Positions 17,066 through 25,605 of a DNA stretch of 64,000 nucleotides are shown in pieces. A program made the position numbers and the translations under genes. Source of the DNA: CAZCTO01 sp964501725 (lineage in GTDB: Bacteria > Bacillota > Clostridia > Saccharofermentanales > Saccharofermentanaceae); contig CAZCTO010000003.1 in the NCBI GenBank assembly GCA_964501725.1, positions 62,001 through 126,000 on the forward strand, read 5' to 3'. The notes below the pieces were generated by a model, which saw nothing but the letters and a program-made list of their open reading frames with translations, did no database searches and was not told where the DNA came from. Each line of letters begins with the position of its first letter. The stretch's first letter is position 1.

Positions 17066-18637
17066 TTACATCATCGGTGAGAAAATCCGCAGCAATAAAC
17101 CAAATGCGTTGCGCAGTATGCCGCCCTTCCGGATTTCTTCGATCGACACGCGGCAACTTTCTGAAATTGCTTTTTCGATATCCTTTTTTACTTCCGAAAC
17201 GACATGATTTCCCGAAAGCCATACACCATCTTCATATTGAATATAGAAACTCCGGTTATCCAGATTGATCGAGCCGATGAGCGCATGCGCATCATCGACG
17301 ACGATCATTTTTGCATGCATCATACCGGGAAGGTAACGGTATATTTCAATGCCGGCCTCGATCAGCGGAAGAAAATGGCTGCGCGTGACCTCAAAAACGT
17401 ACCAATGATCCAGCCGCCATGGGACCAAAAGCGCGATTCGAACGCCGCTTTTCGCGACACGGCAGAGCGTATCGATGAAGTTTTGCGATACGGCCAGATA
17501 AGGGGTTGTGATCAATACGGAGCTGCCGGCGGTCTCAACCATGCGAAGGATTACCCCCTCTGCAGTGTTTTGCGGATTATTGAAAGGTCCGTCGTCAAAC
17601 ACATGACAAATGCCGCGTCCGATTCCCGGAACCGAAGGACGAAACGAAGCGTATGAGTCGCTCAGAAGCGCAAGCGTCTGATCCCACATGTTGATGAAAG
17701 AAACAGACATTCCGAATACCCCGCAGCCGTTCAGGCGGATTCCGGTATCCTTCCAATATCCGAGCGGAGAAGTGTAGTTTGCATACTCATCAGCCAGGTT
17801 AATTCCGCCGGTATACCCGATATCTGAATCGATAATGATGTATTTCTGATGGTTTCGATAATTTAAATATAAGTTATTGAGATACCGATGCGTCGGATTG
17901 AAGAACTGTATTTTTACACCCTGCTTCCGGAAATCTTCAGCCATTTTATCGGAAATACTGAATAGTGTTCCCGCATCGTCCAGTAAAATCCGGATATCCA
18001 GTCCTGCGGCGGCCTTTTTAAGAAGTGCTTCCTGAAACCGGTCCCAGAGTCTGCCCTCGCGACAAATAAAGAAGGACATAAATATAGTTTTCTTTGCACG
18101 GGAGATGTCTTTCAGACAGTCCTCGAAAAGCGCTTCACCGCTAGGGTAATATTTCATTCCGGTTCCCCGGGAAACAGGGAAGCCTTGATTGGTCAAATAA
18201 TCAGAAATCAATCGGATCGACGGAGTCGTGTGCATTTCTTTTCCGGACGGAAACGAATCCTGCCGGGTCTCGGCTGCGTAGTCCGACAGTGCTTTCGTCG
18301 CTGCCTTCTGAGAACGGTGCTCGAGACTGTGCCGCTTTTTGCCGTGACGGGGCAGACCCCACATGATGTAAAGCAAAATACCGAAAGCCGGGAATACGGC
18401 AATTAAGATAATCCAGAACACCTTTGTCGAGGGATTATCATGACGAACAGACACATATCCGCACATGGCCAGCGCCATAATATACAGCCCGATCACTACG
18501 ATAACGGACCTGCTTTGAAGAAACACAGACAGTAAGCCGATCAGCAGCAATTGCAATCCGAGAAACACTGCCAATATGATCAGGCGCGTCGTCGCGTTGA
18601 AAAACAGCTTTCTCGAAACGGGACGTTTATGGGACAT
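17066..18637 (-). CDS. cls: Cardiolipin synthase (phospholipase D superfamily)
   Basis: Makes cardiolipin from two phosphatidylglycerol molecules at the inner membrane. The 523-residue protein has two N-terminal membrane helices (PLDc_N region, LLLIGLLSVFL and FWIILIAVFPAFGILLYIMW) and two catalytic HKD motifs, HQKYIIIDSD beginning at His263 and HAKMIVVDD beginning at His441, each followed by GGIN or GSIN. ATG at 18637 has GGAGT at short distance; the open frame extends further upstream but without a ribosome binding site. Length is normal. It stands alone. Confidence 0.95.
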   Translation of the reverse strand: MSHKRPVSRKLFFNATTRLIILAVFLGLQLLLIGLLSVFLQSRSVIVVIGLYIMALAMCGYVSVRHDNPSTKVFWIILIAVFPAFGILLYIMWGLPRHGKKRHSLEHRSQKAATKALSDYAAETRQDSFPSGKEMHTTPSIRLISDYLTNQGFPVSRGTGMKYYPSGEALFEDCLKDISRAKKTIFMSFFICREGRLWDRFQEALLKKAAAGLDIRILLDDAGTLFSISDKMAEDFRKQGVKIQFFNPTHRYLNNLYLNYRNHQKYIIIDSDIGYTGGINLADEYANYTSPLGYWKDTGIRLNGCGVFGMSVSFINMWDQTLALLSDSYASFRPSVPGIGRGICHVFDDGPFNNPQNTAEGVILRMVETAGSSVLITTPYLAVSQNFIDTLCRVAKSGVRIALLVPWRLDHWYVFEVTRSHFLPLIEAGIEIYRYLPGMMHAKMIVVDDAHALIGSINLDNRSFYIQYEDGVWLSGNHVVSEVKKDIEKAISESCRVSIEEIRKGGILRNAFGLLLRIFSPMM

Positions 18638-18815
18638 GTTTACTCCTATAATCCAAATTGAATAAGCCTGTGATATGTCCTTATTGTATCGCAATTTTGC
18701 AGGAATCGGGAGGTCTTGATCCGACGGTTATGACTTTGCTTGAGCGGTGGTTTGCGCAATGTTAGAATGCTTATTATAATCGTCGGAAGCATGCGATCGT
18801 TCGGGAGGTAACCTG

Positions 18816-19994
18816 ATGCCGAGAAGTCTTCAAATCCTTCATGCAGCCGATTTTCATCTCGGATCGCCGTTTTCGACGCTTCCGCAATCCAAGGCGGCGG
18901 TTCGGAGAGCCGAGCAGCAGGATACTTTTCTGGATATGATCCGACTCTGCGAGGAGAAAAGCGTGCAAATCCTGCTGATTGCCGGTGATCTTCTGGATGC
19001 CGTTCGGGTATCCGCGGAGCAGCAGCGCCTTTTGATTCAAGCTTTTTCGAGAATAAAGGATACGCATGTCTTCATCTCTCCGGGTAATCACGATCCTATT
19101 TATAAGTCTTCCCCTTATGAGACAATCGAGTGGCCGGAGAATGTGCATATTTTTAAAGGTTCGTGGGAAGGCATGCGCGTCGAGAGTTTGAACGCCGTTA
19201 TATGGGGCGCTGCTTTTCGCTCGGCCAGACAGCTCCCGACACTGTGTCCACAGGATTTCCGGGTTTCCTCTTTCGAAAAGACGGATGCAGAAACAATACA
19301 CTTGGGTGTGGTTCACGGTGAGTTGATTCGCGGTAAGCGGAAAGAGACCGCATATAACCCGATCCGGATGGACTTTATTGAAAACAGCGGGCTTGATTAT
19401 CTCGCTCTCGGTCATATTCATGACGCTTCCGCGATTACCCGGTCGGGAAGAACCCGCTTCGCATACTCGGGTTGTCCGGAAGCAAGAGGATATGACGAGG
19501 CCGGACCGCGCGGTGTATATATCGGCACTGTCGGTAAAAGCAAAGTCAGCCTCAAGTACGTCTGTCTCAACAAGCGGAATTTTTATACGCTGACAGTTCC
19601 GGTGGATGGCTGCGGGACACAGGGCGAGCTTTTCGAGACGGTTCGCATTTTTTTGGAAGAGAAGTATTCCGATGATTTTGAGCGGTCGGCATATCGGCTG
19701 ACGCTCGTTGGCGCTGTGCCGCAGGATTTTGTTCCGAATACGGAAGCACTTCGAAACAAGTTGAAGGAACTGTGCTTTGATGCAAGGGTTTACGATGCAA
19801 CGACGGCGATGATTGATCCGCAGAGACTGCGTGCGGAAAAATCGCCTCGCGGCGTATTTGTCGATAAGCTTTTGTGTGATAAAGAAAAGGCGATGGCTTC
19901 GGGCGATGAAGAGCTTGTCGCGTCGATTGATCTTGCGCTGAAGTTGGGTCTCCGATCGTTTGAAGGAGAGGTGCATTATCATGAAGATATCTAA
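18816..19994 (+). CDS. Metallophosphoesterase, SbcD/YhaO-like DNA exonuclease subunit
   Basis: A 392-residue calcineurin-like phosphoesterase, likely the nuclease partner of the following ATPase. The metal-binding motifs appear in order: LHAADFHLGS (Asp and His near 11-13), LLIAGDLLD, FISPGNHDP, GVVHGEL and LALGHIHDA. C-terminal capping region of about 130 residues. GGGAGG precedes the ATG by about seven bases. Overlap of 14 bases with the next gene and the pairing with a coiled-coil SbcC-like protein match the Bacillus yhaO-yhaN arrangement. Likely role: processing of DNA ends or hairpins in repair. Confidence 0.9.
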   Translation: MPRSLQILHAADFHLGSPFSTLPQSKAAVRRAEQQDTFLDMIRLCEEKSVQILLIAGDLLDAVRVSAEQQRLLIQAFSRIKDTHVFISPGNHDPIYKSSPYETIEWPENVHIFKGSWEGMRVESLNAVIWGAAFRSARQLPTLCPQDFRVSSFEKTDAETIHLGVVHGELIRGKRKETAYNPIRMDFIENSGLDYLALGHIHDASAITRSGRTRFAYSGCPEARGYDEAGPRGVYIGTVGKSKVSLKYVCLNKRNFYTLTVPVDGCGTQGELFETVRIFLEEKYSDDFERSAYRLTLVGAVPQDFVPNTEALRNKLKELCFDARVYDATTAMIDPQRLRAEKSPRGVFVDKLLCDKEKAMASGDEELVASIDLALKLGLRSFEGEVHYHEDI

Positions 19995-22380
19995 GATCCA
20001 TATCGCTTCTTTCGGAAAACTTCGGGATTACTCCGCTGAATTTGAAGGCGGACTCAACTGTATAGAGCGTGAAAATGAATTCGGGAAAAGCACGATTCTG
20101 GCCTTTGTCCGCGCAATGTTTTACGGGTTTCCGCCCAAATCAACCTCAAATGTCAAGGACTACAGTCGCGGTAAGTACACGCCCTGGGGAACCAAGGGTT
20201 TTGGCGGCTCTATTTCTTTCCGGCATGAGGGCAGGGACTACATTCTTGAAAGAACGTTTTTCGCGCGAAAATCCGAAGATCACGTCTCCCTGAGCGACGC
20301 GAGAAGCGGCGCGCAAATCGAGCCGGGCGACCGCGAAATCGGGGAGTTCCTTTTTGATATCGGAGAGGCAGAATTTGTAAACACGGTGTTTGTCGGACAA
20401 ATGGCATCCGGCTTTACGGCTACCGGAAGAAACACAGAATCCGTGTCGGAAAGATTAACCAATCTGGCTGCGACCGGCAGCGAAACCTATTCATTTGATA
20501 CGGCGGATAAAAATTTGAAGGAAGCCGCGGCGGCACTGCTTGCCCTGAGGGGTAACGGCGGGCGAATCCGAGAACTTGAGAAGGAAAGGGAAGGTCTTCT
20601 TGAGGAGCAACAGCAAGCGGATGAGCAGATGCTCCGACTCGAAGAAGTAAGCAGCCGGATCGATATACTGAGCCTTGAGTGCGAACGGATCATTACAGAA
20701 GAACAGCGACCTGCGGGAGCAAGAAGAGCCGCCCTGAAAATCCAGATTGAAGATGCCGTCGCAAAGTTAAAAACCGTCGAAGCAAAGAGAATCGAGACTC
20801 TGGGACGTCAGAAATATCTGGCGGACATCATTTTCAGACAGCAGGAACACGAAAGAACAATGAGACAGCAAGCCTTACGCCGGGAAGAGTATATCCGTCA
20901 AATTGAGGCGGAATCCGTGCAGGCCGGCAAGGAACTCTCCGAAACCATTTCAACAGAAGAAAAATGCAGCGAGAATTATGAGGTACAACTGAATTCGCTT
21001 TTGGAACGTCAGAGAGCTGTATCGGAACAACTGCTGACTGCCGAAAACAGCCATCGCACAAAGGAGCAGGCAATATCTGCGATTCAAACCGAAATCAAAG
21101 AGGTGTCGGGTTTTACCGATCCATCAGCCGGGCGCGGTGCTGAAATTGAAAAGTATCGGCGCAATGTTCTTCTCGCCGCGGGAACGGTTGCCGTCTTACT
21201 TGTCATTGCCATAACAGGCGGAATTATAGCCGTCATATCAAACCGGCCGCAGTGGATGTGGACCTTGATGCTTATATCCCCGGCAACAGGAATTTTCTCC
21301 CTGACTTATTTTGCCGTTATGCGGCGCAGAAAAGAATACATGAAACAACGTACGATCATGGAGAAGTATTCTGCGCAGCTTGAACAGTGTAACAGAGAGT
21401 CATCTGAACTGAGCGGAAAAGAACAGGAGCTCCGCATGCAACTTGACAATCTCAAGACACAGTATAATGCGGTCAGGGAGCGTGAGAAGATAGAGAAAGA
21501 GCATTATCGCGAAAAACGGGACAGTCTGTCAACCCGCATTGAATCCCTTACAGTCCGCCTCAAGAACATCCGCGCGGAGGAGCAAGTATCTGATTCCGCA
21601 GATAGTGAAATGCGGTTTTCTACTGAAGCAGACTCGGCGGACCGGGTGGATCCGAATGAGGAACTTGCGTATATTTCCAAAGAATTGGGTCACATCGATG
21701 CTCAAGTAAGAGATACGGATGCGCTGATACGTGCGTTGCAGCAAGAAGATCAAAGACAAAAAGCGGCAGAGGATATGGCGGGCAACTCGATAGCCGCTCA
21801 CCGCGAGGAAATAGCACATCTTTCCGGCGGCCGCGAGAAAATTGAGAGTCATCTTCCGGTGCGATCCGAGATAGAAGAGAAGATACTGTTGACTGAAGAA
21901 AGAATTGAGCGAGCCCGTGCATACCACCGGTCGCTTCTGATTGCCGGCGATGCGATGAAATCAGCATCCGACGAAATGGAACGCATTTTCGCACCCAAAG
22001 TGAATGAGCTGGCCGGCAAGTATCTTTCTGTGCTGACCGGCGGAAGATATTCGTCCATCCGGTTCGACAGAGATTTTCATGTAGAAGTGGCAACCGATGC
22101 AGATGTTTCTTTCAGGAATTCGGACTATTTCAGCGGTGGAACCGTTGACCAGATTTATCTTGCACTCCGGCTTGCAATATCCGATTTGATTCATCCGGAA
22201 GGTGACAAGATGCCGCTGTTACTTGACGACGCGCTTGTCCAGTACGATGATAAGAGAGCCATACACGCGGTTCGACTGTTGACCCAATTATCAGTGCATC
22301 GTCAAATAATCTTATTCACATGCCATAATCACACATCGGAACGAATCCGTGATGCCGCCGGGGAGATGAAGAAGGCATGA
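19981..22380 (+). CDS. AAA ATPase with coiled coil and central membrane hairpin, YhaN-like
   Basis: A 799-residue SMC/Rad50-like ATPase. Walker A is NEFGKST near residues 32-38; a long coiled coil follows (about 170-390), then two hydrophobic segments near 397-446 (VLLAAGTVAVLLVIAITGG and WMWTLMLISPATGIFSLTYF), a second coiled coil, the ABC-like signature YFSGGTVDQIYLALRLA near 716 and Walker B PLLLDDALVQYDD near 745. The central membrane hairpin is the feature that separates YhaN from SbcC. Start at 19981 is chosen for GGAGAGG upstream. It works with the preceding phosphoesterase and overlaps the next gene by ATGA. Confidence 0.9.
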   Translation: MKISKIHIASFGKLRDYSAEFEGGLNCIERENEFGKSTILAFVRAMFYGFPPKSTSNVKDYSRGKYTPWGTKGFGGSISFRHEGRDYILERTFFARKSEDHVSLSDARSGAQIEPGDREIGEFLFDIGEAEFVNTVFVGQMASGFTATGRNTESVSERLTNLAATGSETYSFDTADKNLKEAAAALLALRGNGGRIRELEKEREGLLEEQQQADEQMLRLEEVSSRIDILSLECERIITEEQRPAGARRAALKIQIEDAVAKLKTVEAKRIETLGRQKYLADIIFRQQEHERTMRQQALRREEYIRQIEAESVQAGKELSETISTEEKCSENYEVQLNSLLERQRAVSEQLLTAENSHRTKEQAISAIQTEIKEVSGFTDPSAGRGAEIEKYRRNVLLAAGTVAVLLVIAITGGIIAVISNRPQWMWTLMLISPATGIFSLTYFAVMRRRKEYMKQRTIMEKYSAQLEQCNRESSELSGKEQELRMQLDNLKTQYNAVREREKIEKEHYREKRDSLSTRIESLTVRLKNIRAEEQVSDSADSEMRFSTEADSADRVDPNEELAYISKELGHIDAQVRDTDALIRALQQEDQRQKAAEDMAGNSIAAHREEIAHLSGGREKIESHLPVRSEIEEKILLTEERIERARAYHRSLLIAGDAMKSASDEMERIFAPKVNELAGKYLSVLTGGRYSSIRFDRDFHVEVATDADVSFRNSDYFSGGTVDQIYLALRLAISDLIHPEGDKMPLLLDDALVQYDDKRAIHAVRLLTQLSVHRQIILFTCHNHTSERIRDAAGEMKKA

Positions 22381-23153
22381 AAAAAGAGCAAACACCGATA
22401 ATCAGGAAGAGAAGCGAGGACCTTCCGCCCAAAGGAATGGGAGACGTTTGCTCGAAAGTGATACTTTTTATTGTATGTGCGGTTCTCGGAATTCTTGTGA
22501 TATCCCAGTGGGTGTCTTTGAGGCAAACTCCTGAAGAAAAACTCGTCGAAGGGAAAACAATCAGCGAGCTTAAAGAGGATTATTTAAATCTTGAGGCTAA
22601 GAATCGAATTCTGCTTGAACGAAATCGGGAACTCACGTCAGCCTTCGAAGAACTGGAAGAAATCGGAACGGATGACAAAGAACTTGAGAGACTGCTCCGG
22701 CAGGAAGCGTCGAATGCCCGTAAACTTGCGGGCCTTGAAACCGTTACCGGCGGCGGCATTATCATTACGATCGAACCGGATGTAGCCTACCCGATATCAT
22801 CCAATATGCTGATTCAAATGGTGAATGAGCTGAAAGCTTCGGATGCTTCCGCCATTACCGTAAACGGACAACGATTGGTTGCCATGAGTGAAATCCGTGA
22901 TACCATTTCCGGTTTTTCTGTAAATCGTGTATCCTTTTCATATAGCGACCCGATCGTCATTGAAGCTCTCGGTGAAGGTGTCGATTTGTTTAATGCTCTT
23001 TCGATGGTCGGAGGCGTTCTCGACAAGTGGGAAGACAGCCATATTGACGTGAAGGTGGATATCGCCGACAATTTGATTATGCCCCCGCTTGCCGACTGGC
23101 AAATCGAGTACATGGATCCGGTTGCCACAGGGGATGCGGCAAATATGCCTTGA
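22377..23153 (+). CDS. DUF881 family membrane protein
   Basis: A 258-residue protein with one N-terminal membrane helix (about 26-44), a coiled coil (about 60-115, SELKEDYLNLEAKNRILLER) and an extracytoplasmic DUF881 domain beginning at TGGGIIITI, with the recurring family elements LIQMVNELKASDASAITVNG and FSYSDPIVIEA. Related proteins occur in Bacillus and actinobacterial division regions, but no function is established. Its ATG overlaps the stop of the YhaN-like gene, an unusual partner that suggests it is co-expressed with the nuclease pair. Confidence 0.85.
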   Translation: MKKEQTPIIRKRSEDLPPKGMGDVCSKVILFIVCAVLGILVISQWVSLRQTPEEKLVEGKTISELKEDYLNLEAKNRILLERNRELTSAFEELEEIGTDDKELERLLRQEASNARKLAGLETVTGGGIIITIEPDVAYPISSNMLIQMVNELKASDASAITVNGQRLVAMSEIRDTISGFSVNRVSFSYSDPIVIEALGEGVDLFNALSMVGGVLDKWEDSHIDVKVDIADNLIMPPLADWQIEYMDPVATGDAANMP

Positions 23154-23170
23154 TACCGCGGAGGATCTTG

Positions 23171-24109
23171 ATGAGACGAGACGTGATCGCAAACGTTTTC
23201 CTGTTTTTCACAGCATTTTCGTTGCTGCTTATCTTTCGGTATCCGGTATACTTCTCGTATGGTCAGATATTTTTTCGAGCTGTATCTATTCCCGAGCGGA
23301 TTTTCAGCGTTATTTTCATTCTTCTCTGGCTCGCCCTGTGCGTGTATGCAGCGTACTTCAAAAGAATTTATTTATTAATCGGCGGCATTCTATACGGACT
23401 GCTGCCCTATTTACCGGGTCTTTTTATTCCGATGCTGACGGCAAAACAGCCGGTTGCGAAACCGGATCTTATCACCACATTTACGATCAGCATTCTGAAG
23501 AGGATATATGAAATAATAAATGCCCCGTTTGTCGGTGTATCGGTTCTGTTTCCTCCGGGGAAAGCAGTCGGGTTGGGCAAGCTGCTCTTACCGGTTCTGC
23601 TGTTCACATATATCGGAACGCACCTTTTCCGTTTTTATCGAAATGCATATCTGGCGGAAAAGTTGCGCCTTGACGACACATCCTTCACTGCACCCAAACC
23701 GGCTCCGAAGACCGTGTCTCCCGTCGAGACGGACACAGAGGAGAAGCTGCAGGATTCTGTGCGGCCGGCTTCCGAATTGCTAACGGTATCTCCCCCGGAA
23801 GATGAACCGGTTTCAGACGGGGAACCCCTGCCTGACCCGCCTGCGGACGAGCCGATATTACTGCCTCCTCCGCAGGTCCCTGATGAGCCAATCCGGCTGT
23901 CTTCTCCGAAGGTTACGGACGAGCCAATCCCGCCGGAAACCCCGGTCGAGATTGTTTTTGAGAAAACGGACCCTGTCATGTCTTCCGATTCGGGCGAAGA
24001 AAATGATCCGGATCATACCCTTGTTCATCTGCCGCTAAATCAACCCATCAAAAAGAAGCGCAGTGTAAAGCCAAGACAAGAAGAGGAAGAGGCGCCTAGA
24101 GACTTGTAA
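23171..24109 (+). CDS. Membrane protein with long Pro/Glu-rich tail, unknown function
   Basis: About 312 residues, not recognised. Four hydrophobic segments fill the first 160 residues (FLFFTAFSLLLIFRYPVYF, VIFILLWLALCVYAAYF, LIGGILYGLLPYLPGLFI, LGKLLLPVLLFTYIGTHLF). The rest is a disordered-looking cytoplasmic or external tail very rich in Pro, Glu and Asp with near-repeats such as DEPIRLSSPKVTDEPIPPE. The ATG at 23171 is chosen because GCGGAGG lies directly before it. It follows the DUF881 gene by 17 bases and is the last gene of the YhaO-YhaN-DUF881 unit. Confidence 0.7.
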   Translation: MRRDVIANVFLFFTAFSLLLIFRYPVYFSYGQIFFRAVSIPERIFSVIFILLWLALCVYAAYFKRIYLLIGGILYGLLPYLPGLFIPMLTAKQPVAKPDLITTFTISILKRIYEIINAPFVGVSVLFPPGKAVGLGKLLLPVLLFTYIGTHLFRFYRNAYLAEKLRLDDTSFTAPKPAPKTVSPVETDTEEKLQDSVRPASELLTVSPPEDEPVSDGEPLPDPPADEPILLPPPQVPDEPIRLSSPKVTDEPIPPETPVEIVFEKTDPVMSSDSGEENDPDHTLVHLPLNQPIKKKRSVKPRQEEEEAPRDL

Positions 24110-24184
24110 TTCGGCTTTAATCCATATACAATATGAAATACCATGAAATGTCATTTTGAAAATTAGGAGCGGGCGGAGGTTGAT

Positions 24185-25003
24185 ATGTCAAACAACAAAT
24201 CATTTTGGAGGGCCTGGTTGGAAGGCTTACATGATAAAGACAGTCATCCTTCCGAACCCGGAGCCGTAGTCGGGAAAGCGGATCCTCTGGAAGAGGGTCT
24301 TGAAGAATTATCGTGGTTTGATTCCGGTAAAGCGGCGATCAGGAGATTTCGCAAGAAGACACAATCACTGGGCGAGGAAATCGGTAACAGTATTACCCAC
24401 GGCGTCATGGCGGTATTCATGCTGTGCATCCTGCCGTATGCCGCGATTCGATCCTATCTCCAGGCACCTCCGGGAAAAGGAACACTCGATTCGTTCGGCG
24501 TCTCGGTCTTTGTCATCTCGGTCTTTCTGATGTTCCTGGCTTCGACCATATATCATTCCATGGCTCACTCGACGCTGCACAAAGCCGTCATGAACCGGAT
24601 CGATCACATCATGGTCTATGTGGCGATTGCAGGAACCTATACACCGATCTGTTTGTCCGTAATCGGCGGAGCGTGGGGTATAGGTCTGTGTATCGCACAG
24701 TGGACGCTGGTACTTGCCGGCGCGATATTCAAATCTCTCGCTTTTTCGACCACCATTCGCTCCAAAATCTTATCTGTCGCCATATATCTCCTTATGGGTT
24801 GGATGGTGGTTCTTTGCTTGCCGATTTTCTGGGAGGCTGCAAGCCGCCCGACCTTCTGGCTGGTCGTCGCCGGCGGCCTAAGCTATACGGCCGGTGTGGT
24901 CTGCTATGCCATGAAGTTTAAGTTTTCGCACATGGTCTGGCATTTCCTGGTGGACTTCGGTGCGATCTGCCATCTGCTCGCGATCGTATTCTTCATGAGG
25001 TAG
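24185..25003 (+). CDS. Hemolysin III / PAQR-family membrane protein
   Basis: A 272-residue protein with seven membrane segments of the HlyIII/AdipoR superfamily. The metal-site motifs are present: STIYHSMAH (Ser/His near 120), MNRIDHIMVYVAIAGTYTPI (Asp) and the C-terminal FSHMVWHFLVDFGAICHLLA (two His). These proteins resemble lipid hydrolases with a buried zinc. Before the first segment is a hydrophilic extension of about 65 residues (rich in Glu, Lys and Asp) that usual bacterial HlyIII proteins of about 215 residues lack. GGAGGTTGAT precedes the ATG. Confidence 0.9.
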   Translation: MSNNKSFWRAWLEGLHDKDSHPSEPGAVVGKADPLEEGLEELSWFDSGKAAIRRFRKKTQSLGEEIGNSITHGVMAVFMLCILPYAAIRSYLQAPPGKGTLDSFGVSVFVISVFLMFLASTIYHSMAHSTLHKAVMNRIDHIMVYVAIAGTYTPICLSVIGGAWGIGLCIAQWTLVLAGAIFKSLAFSTTIRSKILSVAIYLLMGWMVVLCLPIFWEAASRPTFWLVVAGGLSYTAGVVCYAMKFKFSHMVWHFLVDFGAICHLLAIVFFMR

Positions 25004-25070
25004 TCCGGTTAGAAATCATGAACGGTACACTATCGGAGTGATGTCCTTTTACGCGGTAAATACCCGGTAA

Positions 25071-25099
25071 TTGAAGTTTTGTCAAAATAATGTTATGCT
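25071..25099 (+). promoter_or_regulatory. Promoter of the CxxC-x17-CxxC zinc-ribbon gene
   Basis: TTGAAG (25071-25076) and TATGCT (25094-25099) are 17 bases apart. A leader of about 120 bases follows before the ATG at 25226. I see no clear structured element in it. Confidence 0.5.
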
Positions 25100-25225
25100 C
25101 AATCAATCACATGACACCGCCAACCTCGAAGTTTGTGAACCAGAATCACCTTCGAATCGCGGCAACCGGATACGCCGGCACAAAGAAGATGAATCTGATG
25201 GATCAGATCACAAAGGAGAATTAAC

Positions 25226-25510
25226 ATGGCGGACAAGACACTCGTATGCAAGGACTGCGGAGCATCATTCACATTTACAGATGCGGAACAGGCATTCTAC
25301 AGGGAGAAGGGATTCGAGAACGAACCACAGAGATGCTCCGATTGCAGAATAGCCAAGAAGAGAGCCAGAGGAAACTCAGGCGCAAGGGGTGACCGTGAAA
25401 TGTTCCCCGCAACATGCGTGGAATGCGGACAAGAGACAACCGTTCCTTTTAAGCCGAATCCGGACAAACCCGTTTACTGCAAGGATTGCTACCAGTCACG
25501 CGGAAGATAA
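25226..25510 (+). CDS. Small zinc-ribbon protein with a CxxC-x17-CxxC domain
   Basis: A 94-residue protein with two zinc ribbons. The first uses Cys8/Cys11 and Cys37/Cys40; the second uses Cys64/Cys67 and Cys85/Cys88 with exactly 17 residues between the pairs, the spacing that defines the CxxC-x17-CxxC family. The linker is Arg/Gly-rich (RARGNSGARGDR) and could bind nucleic acid. AAAGGAG lies before the ATG. Proteins of this family are widespread in anaerobes and poorly characterised; a nucleic-acid-binding or cold-shock-like role is only a guess. A terminator follows. Confidence 0.88.
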   Translation: MADKTLVCKDCGASFTFTDAEQAFYREKGFENEPQRCSDCRIAKKRARGNSGARGDREMFPATCVECGQETTVPFKPNPDKPVYCKDCYQSRGR

Positions 25511-25550
25511 ACGAATCGTTTTCATTCCGATATTTATTCAAAGCAAAAAT

Positions 25551-25588
25551 GACCTGCGTTTGAACGAATTCAAGCGCAGGTCGTTTAT
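25551..25588. terminator. Rho-independent terminator, possibly bidirectional
   Basis: GACCTGCG-TTTGAA and TTCAAG-CGCAGGTC form a stem of about 14 pairs with one mismatch and a four-base CGAA loop, with T-rich GTTTATTATAT after it on plus and AAAAATG before it. It sits between the zinc-ribbon gene and the convergent rsgI gene and could serve both. Confidence 0.85.
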
Positions 25589-25605
25589 TATATAGACATT
25601 CGTTT

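Noticed and set aside
18774..19982. 402-residue open frame on the minus strand
   Set aside because: Antisense to the YhaO-like gene, whose five metal-binding motifs are intact.
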